Shown: positions 18,729 to 27,547 of the stretch, piece by piece
Layout of the letters: each line of letters starts with the position of its first letter
Position numbering within the stretch: the stretch's first letter is position 1
Translations under genes and position numbers: made by a program
Source: Niabella ginsenosidivorans
Lineage (GTDB): Bacteria; Bacteroidota; Bacteroidia; Chitinophagales; Chitinophagaceae
DNA: 64,000 nucleotides
Reading direction: 5' to 3'
Assembly (NCBI RefSeq): GCF_001654455.1
Contig: NZ_CP015772.1
Coordinates: 5,394,001 to 5,458,000 of the forward strand
Notes under the pieces: model-generated
Seen by the model: only the letters and a program-made list of their open reading frames with translations
Database searches by the model: none
What the model was told of the DNA's origin: nothing

Positions 18729-19448
18729 CTACTTCGCATCAGACCTGCGCATATCTTTCGCCTTATTAAAATTTGCCAGACAACTATCCAACGGTTGCCC
18801 TTGCCGATAAATGCAGTCGCAGAAAATTTCGCAGGCCGCAGGGTTTTTACTGGAAGTACATTGATTGCTGCACTCAGCTTCAGAGTTGCAGGGCCCGATC
18901 TCATATAAATAGAACGTACCAATAATGATAACGGCCAAGATTGCAACGAAACCTCCAAAAAACAGGATCCGAAGTCGCTTCCTCAGGGGCTTTTTTAACA
19001 CATAAGGAGCTGTTTTGGGCTGCTTGAATGGCAAAATATGTTTTAAACGGTTATAATCCCAGATTAGTAAAAACAAACTGGCCAATACCATCATCGTAAC
19101 AAGCCGGGTACCGTTAAAACGGGTAGCATAGGTCAGCACACAAATATTAACGATGATGGGAAAATAGATCAGTGCACCAAGAAGAGAAGTTCTCGGAATC
19201 AGTAATAACACAGCTGTTATAATTTGAGCAACTCCAATAAAGGTATAGTAATATCCTGTAAGATATAAGGCATCGAAATAATGCCCTAAAGGGTTATTGG
19301 ACGGCAGACCGGTAAAACGTTCACCCATGATTTTAACATAGCCTGCCGGAAGAAAGCTTGCAGCCAGTGCGATACGGCAAAAAACAGCAAAGTTTTGAAG
19401 CCACTTATCAGACTTTGCTTCATGGTATATTTCTTCAATTCTGTTCAT
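18729..19448 (-). CDS. DoxX-like membrane protein with Cys-rich C-terminal tail
   Basis: The 239-residue protein has a DoxX-type core of about four helices (AALAASFLPAGYVKIMGERF through LLIWDYNRLKHILPF). A further helix lies near residues 160-185. The tail then has seven cysteines in about 40 residues (C-x5-C-x3-C-x8-C-x3-C-x-C-x10-C). This tail is predicted to face the periplasm after the last helix and could bind metal or form disulfides. I know of no standard domain for it. The DoxX core is often linked to redox or thiosulfate systems, but the role here is unknown. Confidence 0.65.
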   Translation of the reverse strand: MNRIEEIYHEAKSDKWLQNFAVFCRIALAASFLPAGYVKIMGERFTGLPSNNPLGHYFDALYLTGYYYTFIGVAQIITAVLLLIPRTSLLGALIYFPIIVNICVLTYATRFNGTRLVTMMVLASLFLLIWDYNRLKHILPFKQPKTAPYVLKKPLRKRLRILFFGGFVAILAVIIIGTFYLYEIGPCNSEAECSNQCTSSKNPAACEIFCDCIYRQGQPLDSCLANFNKAKDMRRSDAK

Positions 19449-19541
19449 GCCTGTATCTTAATGCTGTAACGTCCAATCTTTTTTAACGCGTCTGCTTCGG
19501 ATTCCGGAATTAATAGCGGAATACACTAAACCGGCTAAAAT

Positions 19542-19868
19542 TTATATTTTTTTACGAACCTTTATTTTACGAATAAGACTGATAAGATAATAGAGCACCC
19601 ATGCTATGACAGTCCAGTATATAGCACAGGCAAGCATCCGAATCGGAGGTGGCGGGTCCGGATCGTTGAATATGGGTGCAAGGGGCCCTACCAAAACAAT
19701 TTTGATAGGATATATACTATTAGCTAAAGTACGCTTCCAGCCTATTGGTGAATCCATACCCGGGAACCACTCACCATTTACGGGAACCAAAAGTAAATTA
19801 GTGATAAACACAAACGCAAAGGCCGATACAAGAAAGATAATAACAAATCTGGTTCTTGAAATTTTCAT
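19542..19868 (-). CDS. Small two-helix membrane protein, unknown function
   Basis: Read from ATG 19868, the protein has 108 residues and begins MKISRTRFVIIFLVSAFAFV, a transmembrane helix. A soluble loop with NDPDPPPPIRM and a second helix (YWTVIAWVLYYLISLI) follow, with a basic tail. A longer reading from 19934 exists. It would put the paired palindromes at 19894-19937 inside the gene, so the shorter form is preferred. No family is recognised. Confidence 0.55.
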   Translation of the reverse strand: MKISRTRFVIIFLVSAFAFVFITNLLLVPVNGEWFPGMDSPIGWKRTLANSIYPIKIVLVGPLAPIFNDPDPPPPIRMLACAIYWTVIAWVLYYLISLIRKIKVRKKI

Positions 19869-19893
19869 GCCACTATTTTTATGATTAAAAGTG

Positions 19894-19937
19894 CTTTGCA
19901 TTTCAAAGTTAATATAAGTTACTTTGAAATGCAAAGT
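19894..19937. promoter_or_regulatory. Double dyad operator upstream of the small membrane protein gene
   Basis: Two 16-17 bp sites of the form CTTTG-N5-CAAAG face each other. The left arm at 19894-19909 and the right arm at 19921-19936 are perfect reverse complements (16 bp), with an 11-bp spacer. Each arm is itself a dyad (ACTTTG/CAAAGT). They lie 26-69 bp upstream of ATG 19868. Tandem dyads in this position suit a dimeric repressor of the MarR, ArsR or PadR type. No such regulator gene lies next door. Confidence 0.6.
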
Positions 19938-19981
19938 AATTTAAGAAAAATTATTAACGGTTGACGCAGCAGTAACAGCGG

Positions 19982-20536
19982 CTACTGTTCAATGTGCCGG
20001 ATGACCCTGGCGGGGTTGCCAACCGCAAGGGAGTTGGCCGGAATATCTTTTGTTACCACGCTGCCGGCACCAATAACGCAGTTATTGCCAATGGTAACGC
20101 CGGGTAAAATGGTGGCGTTGCCGCCCACCCAAACATTATTGCCAATGGTTACAGGCCGGGCATACTCAATAGCCGTATTCCTTTCTGCTGCCTGCATCGG
20201 GTGAAGGGGAGTATAGATCTGTACCGATGGGCCAAACAGGCAGTTGTGTCCAATGGTAACAGTTGCCGAATCCAGGATAACGCAGTTATAATTAAAATAA
20301 ACATCGTTACCTGCATAAATATTTTCGCCATAGTCGCAAAAAAAGGGTGGCTCTATATACAGCCCGGAACCTTGTTTGGGAAGGAACTGTTGCAGAAGGG
20401 CTTCTTTGTCGTCATCAGTAACAGCATTATTATAAGCCCGACAGAGCCGGTGCGTTTTTTCACGTAAATTCTTTATTTCCGGGTCTGCGGGGTTATAAAG
20501 TGCTCCTGCAAGCATTTTTTCTTTTTCCGTGGGCAT
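19982..20536 (-). CDS. Sugar O-acetyltransferase (maltose/galactoside acetyltransferase type)
   Basis: The 184-residue protein starts MPTEKEKMLAGALYNPADPEI, the N-terminal helix typical of Maa/LacA/NodL. The left-handed beta-helix of hexapeptide repeats follows (for example YGENIYAGNDVYFNYNC, TIGHNCLFGPSVQIYTPLHP, and VTIGNNVWVGGNATILPGVTIG). The catalytic His is in LHPMQ. It transfers acetyl from acetyl-CoA to a sugar hydroxyl and works as a trimer in the cytosol. Length is normal. Confidence 0.93.
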   Translation of the reverse strand: MPTEKEKMLAGALYNPADPEIKNLREKTHRLCRAYNNAVTDDDKEALLQQFLPKQGSGLYIEPPFFCDYGENIYAGNDVYFNYNCVILDSATVTIGHNCLFGPSVQIYTPLHPMQAAERNTAIEYARPVTIGNNVWVGGNATILPGVTIGNNCVIGAGSVVTKDIPANSLAVGNPARVIRHIEQ

Positions 20537-20593
20537 AGCGATGCTTTTACTGGAAGATACAGGATTTTGCCGGTATAGTATGTTTCCGGATGC

Positions 20594-21105
20594 ATGAAAA
20601 ATAGACTGATAATAATCGGCATCAGGTTTTCAGCTCCGGCGGCAGCATTCCCCCGGTCATTGGTCGCACCATCTTAACCACATTTTTAATATTGCGGCGC
20701 TACGCGCCTTTGAGGGCTGTGGTTATTCGCTGCCATGAATATCTGGCTGCTCAGCAACTATGCATTCCACATAGCGCATGGTAATAATAAGCAGCGATCA
20801 ATTTTATTACATCCACTCATAAGTGGTTTGTGCGGACCTGCTTTCGGCAGGCAAACCGGACAGGCAGCCGGCACTGACCCAAAAGAGCAACAATTTTTGA
20901 TACCGGTTTATTATAAAGGTGCAGCGCACCGGTACCATTTACAGATCTATCGAAAACAATACAGAGCCGCAGCGCGGCGTGCTATCAATTTCCGTTTCAG
21001 GTTATCCGCGGGCATGTTGCTGCCTGGAACATCTTTTGAAGAAAATATCTGTTTTCACACAACAACCTTTGTACAGGAGGCCAACAAATTTGATGAGCGC
21101 TTCCT
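20594..21105 (+). repeat. Interspersed structured repeat family A, copy 1 (about 510 bp)
   Basis: This segment matches the reverse complement of 51815-52320 at high identity along its whole length. Differences include several single-base insertions (near 20692, 20741, 20897 and 21091), which break reading frames, so the repeat is not under protein-coding constraint. It holds strong hairpins: GGCGC-TAC-GCGCC (20695-20707), a bulged stem of GGTTTG/CAAACC with CCTGC/GCAGG (about 20825-20857), GGTGC-AGC-GCACC (20918-20930), and GCCGC-AGC-GCGGC (20965-20977). In the last stem the other copy has a C-to-T change that keeps pairing as G-U. Confidence 0.85.
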
Positions 21106-21266
21106 CTAAAAGTCTTAAATTGACAGGTATTGTGTCAGCATGCATCATTTCAATCACCAAAATGTTCTACACCCATATTTCCTGTTACGATTAACAGGCA
21201 CCCATGTTAGCAAACAAAGAATTTTTTCCGTTCAAAAAGCAGCGGGGGATTGTTAATTTTGCGCCC

Positions 21267-22160
21267 ATGCCGGCAAAAAAGTATCAGTGGTTAGTAGCGG
21301 GGTTGGTTTTTGCGATCCTTTGGTCCTCTGCGTCAACAGCAACCAAAATTGCTTTAAAGGCAGCCCAGCCGCTGATCATTGCGGTAGCGCGTTTTGGAGT
21401 GGCAGCGCTGATCATGCTGGTGATTGCGCATGGTATTTTAAGAAAGCCCCTGCCCAAAGGAAAGGAGTGGAGCCAACTGATTATATACGGGTTGTTGAAT
21501 ATTACGGTTTACCTGGGGCTGTATGTAATAGCCATGCAACAGGTAACAGCAAGTATAGGGGCGCTTACCGTTGCTGTAAGCCCGGTATTCATCAGCTTTA
21601 TGTCTGTTTTCTTTTTAAAAAAGCCATTATCCGGCCAAATCATTCTGGCCATTTGCATCTGCCTCCTGGGCATTATAGTAGTGGCATGGCCTTTACTGGA
21701 CGGGGCTTCCGTTACCCCTCTTGGGCTGACACTGCTGGTGGCAAGTATGTTGTCTTATTCTGTAGGCACTATCTATTTTTCCTCAAGAAACTGGCATGGG
21801 ATGCACCTTTTTGTCATTAACGGATGGCAAACCCTTTTTGGCGGATTACTGCTGTTACCCGTTGCCCTGTTTACATATAAGCCGCTGCTTAATCATTTTA
21901 CCTGGAATTTCTGGGGAGGTACCCTGTGGCTGGCTATTCCTGTTTCCATAGGTGCTGTGGCATTATGGCTGGCATTGCTGAAACAGGATGCTGTAAAAGC
22001 AGGTATGTGGTTATTTATAAGCCCGGTGTTCGGGATCATTATTGCTGCTTTGTGGATGCAGGATCCTGTAAGCATTTATACAATAGCGGGCTTGCTGCTG
22101 GTGTTGGGCGGACTGGCATTAAGTCATTTTCAGGCCCGGAAGGTCATTACTAATACCTAA
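21267..22160 (+). CDS. DMT superfamily (EamA) transporter
   Basis: Read from ATG 21267, the protein has about 297 residues and ten predicted helices in two EamA repeats. The first repeat begins WLVAGLVFAILWSSASTATK and includes ARFGVAALIML. The second begins near TPLGLTLLVASMLSYSVGTIYF. Family members export amino acids, metabolites or drugs, and substrate cannot be predicted. A TAnnTTTG -7 box (21254-21261) lies just before this ATG. It argues against the longer reading from 21204 and suggests a very short or absent leader. Confidence 0.9.
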   Translation: MPAKKYQWLVAGLVFAILWSSASTATKIALKAAQPLIIAVARFGVAALIMLVIAHGILRKPLPKGKEWSQLIIYGLLNITVYLGLYVIAMQQVTASIGALTVAVSPVFISFMSVFFLKKPLSGQIILAICICLLGIIVVAWPLLDGASVTPLGLTLLVASMLSYSVGTIYFSSRNWHGMHLFVINGWQTLFGGLLLLPVALFTYKPLLNHFTWNFWGGTLWLAIPVSIGAVALWLALLKQDAVKAGMWLFISPVFGIIIAALWMQDPVSIYTIAGLLLVLGGLALSHFQARKVITNT

Positions 22161-22326
22161 TTAACCGTTCATCATATAATTTTTTTTTCATAAAAAAATC
22201 TTTGTTTATATTAGCGCACCTTTACCAAAGCCTTTTGACAGCTTGTACTCAAAAGGACATCAAAATTTTTGAGGAGCTATTATTTTGTTAATGAATTTTA
22301 ATAGTTATTAATTATTTATTAATGTT

Positions 22327-23184
22327 ATGTTAGCACAACACAAACAACCTTCGCTACAGGGTAGCGAACGCGTGTCGTTTTTGCACGCACTGCTCTTATT
22401 ATTAGTAGGGTTCATTCCTTTTTGCTCTTTTTCGCAACAGGAACACCAGAGCACCAGTTTTACGGCACGGTTGATGAACCTGGAGGCGGCCGTCAATGAA
22501 ACATTCAGGTATAATGCTTCCCTGCATAATGGTACCAGCCATAGCGGTGTGTATGCCTTAACGGCAGATGCGCCTATTGGGTGGAATGTGGCTTTTAAGG
22601 TAGACGGGAGCCAGGTGGCTTCTTTGCGCCTGGATTCCAATAAAACACAGGACATTTCTATTGAAATAAACCCCACACCTGTAGCCAGGCCTGGTAAATA
22701 TACCATACCGGTAAAAGCCGTTTCCGGGTCCGATACTGCAACGTTAAGCCTGGAAGCCGTAGTAAAAGGCTCCTACAGCGTAGAGCTTACAACGCCTACA
22801 GGCAGGCTGAGCGATGAGGTAACAGAAGGAAGCAGTAGCCTCATACACCTTGTAGTGCACAATACAGGTACCATTGCGCTGGACAACCTGGAGCTTTCTG
22901 CACAGGCCCCCTCCCAATGGGATGCTTCTTTTTCACCATCAAAAATCAACCGCCTGGAGCCGGGCCAGTCGCAGGATGTAACTACAACAGTAAAGGTGCC
23001 GGATAAAACAATTGCGGGAGATTATGTAACCACCTTTAATGTAAAAAGCCCAAATGCCAATGCAAACGCTGCCTTTCGCATAACGGTCAAAACATCCTGG
23101 CTATCCGGCTGGATCGGCATCCTGATCATACTGATTGCTATAGGGATTATTTATTATCTGATTCGTAAATATGGAAGACGATAG
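22327..23184 (+). CDS. NEW3 domain membrane protein, ABC export partner
   Basis: The 285-residue protein has a signal peptide (about residues 15-35, ending CSFSQ). Two Ig-like NEW3 domains follow: GVYALTADAPIGWNVAF...TPVARPGKYTIPV, then DNLELSAQAPSQWDASF...TIAGDYVTTF. A C-terminal transmembrane helix (WIGILIILIAIGIIYYLIRKYGRR) anchors it. It lies 6 bp before an ABC ATPase and is followed by an ABC-2 type permease, a common three-gene arrangement. It is probably the extracytoplasmic part of that transporter. An AT-rich 160-bp leader precedes it. Confidence 0.82.
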   Translation: MLAQHKQPSLQGSERVSFLHALLLLLVGFIPFCSFSQQEHQSTSFTARLMNLEAAVNETFRYNASLHNGTSHSGVYALTADAPIGWNVAFKVDGSQVASLRLDSNKTQDISIEINPTPVARPGKYTIPVKAVSGSDTATLSLEAVVKGSYSVELTTPTGRLSDEVTEGSSSLIHLVVHNTGTIALDNLELSAQAPSQWDASFSPSKINRLEPGQSQDVTTTVKVPDKTIAGDYVTTFNVKSPNANANAAFRITVKTSWLSGWIGILIILIAIGIIYYLIRKYGRR

Positions 23185-23190
23185 GCAGCT

Positions 23191-24204
23191 ATGGAAAATC
23201 CTGTGATTGAACTGAGCGGGTTAACGAAATTTTATGGCTCCCTGAAGGCGGTGGATGATCTTTCTCTGGAGATCAGTAAAGGAGAGATCTTCGGGCTGCT
23301 GGGCCCCAATGGGGCAGGGAAGTCTACCACCATTTTAATGATGCTGGGGCTTACAGAACCGTCTGCCGGGCAGGCGCATATTTGCGGTTTTAATGCTACC
23401 CGCAACCCGATAGCAGTAAAGCGAAAAGTGGGCTATATGCCGGACAGCGTAGGTTTTTACGGCAATATGAGCGCCCTGGAAAACCTGGTATATATCGGGC
23501 GCTTAAATGGCATCCCGGAGGCGGAGGTACGGGAGCGGTCGCAGGAAATGCTGGAAGACGTGGGGCTGGGCGCTGCCATGCATAAAAAAACATCGGCATT
23601 TTCACGCGGTATGAAACAGCGTTTAGGGCTTGCCGATGTGCTGATCCGCCAGCCGGAAATTATTATACTGGATGAGCCCACCCTGGGTATTGACCCCAGC
23701 GGGGTAAAGGATTTCCTGGCGCTCATCCGCCAGCTGAGCCGCCAGCAGGGCTTAACGGTATTGCTCTCCTCGCACCACCTGCACCAGGTGCAGCAGGTTT
23801 GCGACCGCGTAGGCATTTTTGTAGGTGGTAAATTACTGGCAGAAGGAAATATTGATACATTAGCCCGCAATTTGTTTGCCAGCGAACCCTTTGTGGTAAC
23901 CATTACCGTTAACAATCCGCTGTCTCCGGAGCTGGAAGCGGCATTGCTGCAACTGGAGGCTGTTAAAAAAGTGACTGTGCAAAACAGCTCAGTGGAACTT
24001 TCCTGTACGGAGCATATTACACCGGACCTGGTGCGGTTTTTTGTGCAGAAGGGATTGGACATAACCGGCGTGCAGCAGCGTGCTTATGGTTTGGATGAAA
24101 TATATCAGCGCTATTTTGAAAATAATTTAAACTTGGATACTCCCGATGAAAAGTCCAGTGGTTTCTTTCAGAGGTCTTTTTTCAGAAAACGTAAAAAGCA
24201 ATAG
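23191..24204 (+). CDS. ABC transporter ATP-binding protein (ABC-2 type)
   Basis: The 337-residue protein has Walker A GPNGAGKST, a signature region FSRGMKQRLGLADVL, Walker B IIILDEPTLGID, and the H-loop Histidine in LSSHHLHQV. The C-terminal extension of about 100 residues is of the CcmA/NatA type that contacts an ABC-2 permease. The last 59 bp overlap the annotated start of the permease gene. The complex with the NEW3 protein and permease should move a substrate across the inner membrane; the substrate is unknown. Confidence 0.95.
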   Translation: MENPVIELSGLTKFYGSLKAVDDLSLEISKGEIFGLLGPNGAGKSTTILMMLGLTEPSAGQAHICGFNATRNPIAVKRKVGYMPDSVGFYGNMSALENLVYIGRLNGIPEAEVRERSQEMLEDVGLGAAMHKKTSAFSRGMKQRLGLADVLIRQPEIIILDEPTLGIDPSGVKDFLALIRQLSRQQGLTVLLSSHHLHQVQQVCDRVGIFVGGKLLAEGNIDTLARNLFASEPFVVTITVNNPLSPELEAALLQLEAVKKVTVQNSSVELSCTEHITPDLVRFFVQKGLDITGVQQRAYGLDEIYQRYFENNLNLDTPDEKSSGFFQRSFFRKRKKQ

Positions 24205-25168
24205 CCGGCAAATAGAAAATGCCAGTCCCTTTTCTGTTATGGTGCGGAAAGAGGTGGCAGATCATATACGCAGCTGGCGGTTTATTGTACTGCTGCTGCT
24301 GGTGGTGCTGACCTTTTTCGGGTCAATGTACATTTCACTCAGCAATATTTCCCGTGCGGTAGGCAATACCAATGACCCTGATCATTTGTTCCTGTACCTG
24401 AAGCTGCTGACAATCACCGACGGAACCCTGCCCCCATTTCATGTATTTATCGGGTTCCTGGGCCCGCTGTTAGGCATCGGGCTGGGGTTTGATGCCATCA
24501 ATGCGGAGCAGAACAACGGTACGTTAACACGGTTACTGGCCCAGCCGGTATACCGGGATAACCTGTTGCTGGCAAAGTTTACCGGGGCATTGATCGTGAT
24601 CAGCGTGCTCTTTTTATCATTAGGCTTATTAATGATAGGCGGTGGGCTGCTGTTTACCGGTGTAAAGATCGAGCCGCAGGAATTTTTACGCATTATTTGT
24701 TTTATAGTATTGAGTATTATTTATATAGGTTTCTGGCTGAGCCTGTCTATACTGCTTTCTGTCATTTTTAAACAGGCGGCAACCTCTGCTTTAACGGCTA
24801 TCGGTATCTGGCTGTTTTTCACTATCTTTTATCAGATCCTCCTGAATCTTATTGTAAAAGCATTCCTACCGGATCCCGCATTGCTTTCCCAGGAAGAAGT
24901 AGCAAAATACAATAATGTGATCCTGACCTTTTTAAGGTTTGTGCCCAGCCAATTGTATACAGACGGAACTACAACCCTGTTGATGCCTTCTGTAAGAAGC
25001 CTGGGGCCGCTTTCAATGGAGCAGATGGCCAACGCAATCCCTGCACCTTTATCCCTGCGCGACAGCCTATTGATTGTTTGGCCCCAGCTGTGTGGCCTTA
25101 CAGCCGCTACAATGGTCTGTTTTGCACTGGCTTACTACTTTTTTATGAGAAGGGAGATCCGCACCTGA
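24146..25168 (+). CDS. ABC-2 type transporter permease
   Basis: The protein has six hydrophobic helices, beginning with WRFIVLLLLVVLTFFGSMYISL after the KEVADHIRSW amphipathic segment. It has the extracytoplasmic loop and GFDAINAEQNNGTLTRLLAQPVYRD, the conserved cytoplasmic element of ABC-2 permeases. Two starts are possible: ATG 24146 (340 residues, overlapping the ATPase gene by 59 bp) or ATG 24239 (309 residues, 34 bp after the ATPase stop). The conserved N-terminal segment begins just before 24239, so neither can be excluded. Confidence 0.88.
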   Translation: MKSPVVSFRGLFSENVKSNSRQIENASPFSVMVRKEVADHIRSWRFIVLLLLVVLTFFGSMYISLSNISRAVGNTNDPDHLFLYLKLLTITDGTLPPFHVFIGFLGPLLGIGLGFDAINAEQNNGTLTRLLAQPVYRDNLLLAKFTGALIVISVLFLSLGLLMIGGGLLFTGVKIEPQEFLRIICFIVLSIIYIGFWLSLSILLSVIFKQAATSALTAIGIWLFFTIFYQILLNLIVKAFLPDPALLSQEEVAKYNNVILTFLRFVPSQLYTDGTTTLLMPSVRSLGPLSMEQMANAIPAPLSLRDSLLIVWPQLCGLTAATMVCFALAYYFFMRREIRT

Positions 25169-25803
25169 GAGTATATAATAGTTTCTCGTCTGCACACATC
25201 CCGTGGAAAAACAGCATCCCGCAGCATCCGCAGACCTGCGCTGAAAAAGACAATAGTTTGAGGTGATCTGTGTTCCGAAGTCGCAAACTTTTGTAAGCAT
25301 ATTTAATTTTATTACTATGAAGCTGTTTCAATATAGCAGCAAACAGGCCGCTCCTAACAGAGCTCCATTATAAGGTGTTGTTATTCTTTACCAGGATTTT
25401 GTTCCTAAGGTACAGCCCTGTAAGGCGGTATTTGGGTAAAAACTTACTTTCTCAACGAATTTAGCCCCGACAGGAGTGACCTATAAAAAAGGATATTTGT
25501 GGAGTATAAATTGGAATTCAGCTTTAATGAAATGACTAAAATAAATACTCCCAATAAAAAAGCTGAAGCTTCAAAACAGCAGGAAAAAAACGCATATTGC
25601 AGGTTTCGATTATAAGATCCACGCAGCACCCATATCCCCGTTCAAATAATTACTCTTCCCGTTTGTGATTACAGTATTAATTTCGTGCTCGCCGCAATAT
25701 GGCGAACATTTTATTTTGAATAAAGTAAAATGCTTTTCGGTTCGTCTCTGATAAAGAAAAGCGGGTTCCGGTATATGGAGTACCCGGAGCATAAATAATA
25801 AAT
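25169..25803. other. 635-bp gene-free region with degenerate hairpin repeats
   Basis: No credible gene is seen; the short open frames lack domains and conflict with each other. Between about 25345 and 25500 there are several short, worn hairpins built on GCTCC-TAAC-GGAGC-like arms (for example CGCTCCTAACAGAGCTCC and TTCCTAAGGTAC). This pattern is common in Bacteroidota intergenic repeats. The last 60 bp before 25804 presumably carry the promoter of the ABC exporter pair. Confidence 0.5.
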
Positions 25804-27540
25804 ATGGCAAAAAACGATCCCGCAAAACCCAGTATCATATCCCTGCTAAAACCCTACAAAGGTCTTATAGCGGCATTGCTGGTTTTTGCTTTCCTGAGCA
25901 ACGGGCTGAACCTGATCATACCAAAGATCTTTCAGTCGGCTATTGACGATTTTTCGCACAACCGGTTCCGGATGCAGCAGGTAGTACTTTATTTTTTTGG
26001 TGCGGCTGTCCTTATTCTCATCCTTACCTATTTGCAAAGCATTGTGCAGACCTATGCTTCTGAAAAAGTAGCAAGAGATCTGCGGGAGCAGCTGGCTAAC
26101 AAAATTTCCCGTCAGACCAATGCGTTTATACAGGAAACAAGCCCCGGCAAATTGCTGACGAATATTACCTCTGATGTAAACGCGGTAAAGACCTTTGTTT
26201 CGCAGGCTATTGTAAATATCATTTCCTCTATTGTACTGATCATTGGTACAGCCATCCTGCTTTTAAGCATCAACTGGCGGCTGGGGCTGATCGTTTTAGG
26301 GGTGATCCCCATTATTGCGCTCACCTTTATGTTTGTGTTTAAAAAAATAAAACACCTCTTCAAACGGTCGCAGGAGGTAATTGATCAGCTGAATAAGGTT
26401 ATTAATGAGTCCATCCTGGGCGCTGCGCTGATCCGTGTTTTAAATGCGCAGTTCCAGGAATACAATAAATTTATGGGCGCCAGCGAGGAAGCAAAGAATT
26501 TGGGTCTTTCTATTTTGCGGTTATTTGCAACGCTCATTCCCATCATCGTATTTACCGCCAATCTTGCCGTATTGGCCGTAGTGGCTGTTGGCGGACACTA
26601 TGTTATTTCCGGGTCCATGACAATGGGGGAGTTTGCTGCGTTTAACAGTTATATTGCCATACTGATCTTCCCGATCCTGCTGATCGGCTTTATGAGCAAC
26701 CTTATTGCCCGCGCTTCTGCATCCTATGCCCGTATTCACCAGGTATTGCATGCACCGGATACAGCAGAAGGCGGCGATTTTGAAAAACAGCTGGAGGGCG
26801 CTATAACCGTAAAAGAAGTAACAGTTGCGTTTGGTGAAAAAGAGGCGCTGAAAGACGTTTCCTTTATGGTTGCTGCCGGGTCGCGCACCGCTGTTATTGG
26901 CCCAACAGCAGCGGGTAAAACGCAATTGTTTTATGCATTGACCACGCTTATAAAACCGCAGCAGGGTGCTATTTTGTATGACGATGTTCCTATAGAGGCG
27001 TATAACCAGGAGGTATTGCTGCGGCAGATTGGCCTGGTGTTCCAGGATGCGATCATTTTTAACATGAGCCTGCGGGAGAATATTGCTTTCAACGCCACAG
27101 TTACGGAAGAAGCCCTGCAAAAGGCGATCCGGACGGCCGAGTTATCTGATTTTATCGCGTCTCTTCCACAGGGCCTGGATACGGTGGTTTCAGAAAGAGG
27201 ATCCAGCCTGTCCGGCGGGCAAAAGCAACGCGTCATGCTGGCAAGAGCGCTGGCAGGCAACCCGAAGATCTTATTGCTGGATGAATTTACCGCAAGAGTA
27301 GACCGCAATACGGAACAGCGCATCTGGAAGAATGTAGCCCGCAACTACCCCGGCATTACTATTATATCCATTACGCAGAACCTGGAGCCGGTAAAGGATT
27401 ATGACCAGATCGTTTTATTGATGGAAGGAGAGCTGGTGGCAAAAGGCACACACGAAGCATTATTAAAATCAAGCCCGGAGTATAACCAGATCCTTCAAAG
27501 CCAGCAGAGCCTGAATAATTACCAGGCAGTGGAAGCATAA
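25804..27540 (+). CDS. Heterodimeric ABC exporter, subunit A (MsbA/LmrA type)
   Basis: The 578-residue protein has an N-terminal six-helix exporter domain and a C-terminal nucleotide-binding domain. The Walker A reads GPTAAGKT, the signature motif LSGGQKQR is canonical, and Walker B ILLLDEFTARVD keeps the catalytic Glu. In place of the switch (H-loop) Histidine the sequence reads SITQNLEPV, with Gln at the usual His. The partner gene starts 7 bp downstream and has the opposite defects. Together they form a heterodimer with one weak and one competent ATP site. The substrate is probably a lipid, drug or peptide. Confidence 0.93.
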   Translation: MAKNDPAKPSIISLLKPYKGLIAALLVFAFLSNGLNLIIPKIFQSAIDDFSHNRFRMQQVVLYFFGAAVLILILTYLQSIVQTYASEKVARDLREQLANKISRQTNAFIQETSPGKLLTNITSDVNAVKTFVSQAIVNIISSIVLIIGTAILLLSINWRLGLIVLGVIPIIALTFMFVFKKIKHLFKRSQEVIDQLNKVINESILGAALIRVLNAQFQEYNKFMGASEEAKNLGLSILRLFATLIPIIVFTANLAVLAVVAVGGHYVISGSMTMGEFAAFNSYIAILIFPILLIGFMSNLIARASASYARIHQVLHAPDTAEGGDFEKQLEGAITVKEVTVAFGEKEALKDVSFMVAAGSRTAVIGPTAAGKTQLFYALTTLIKPQQGAILYDDVPIEAYNQEVLLRQIGLVFQDAIIFNMSLRENIAFNATVTEEALQKAIRTAELSDFIASLPQGLDTVVSERGSSLSGGQKQRVMLARALAGNPKILLLDEFTARVDRNTEQRIWKNVARNYPGITIISITQNLEPVKDYDQIVLLMEGELVAKGTHEALLKSSPEYNQILQSQQSLNNYQAVEA

Positions 27541-27547
27541 ATACTAA

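Noticed and set aside
20735-21109. 124-codon frame in repeat family A and similar short frames at 51768-52223
   Set aside because: The second copy has single-base indels that break the frame, so the similarity is at DNA level and not at protein level.
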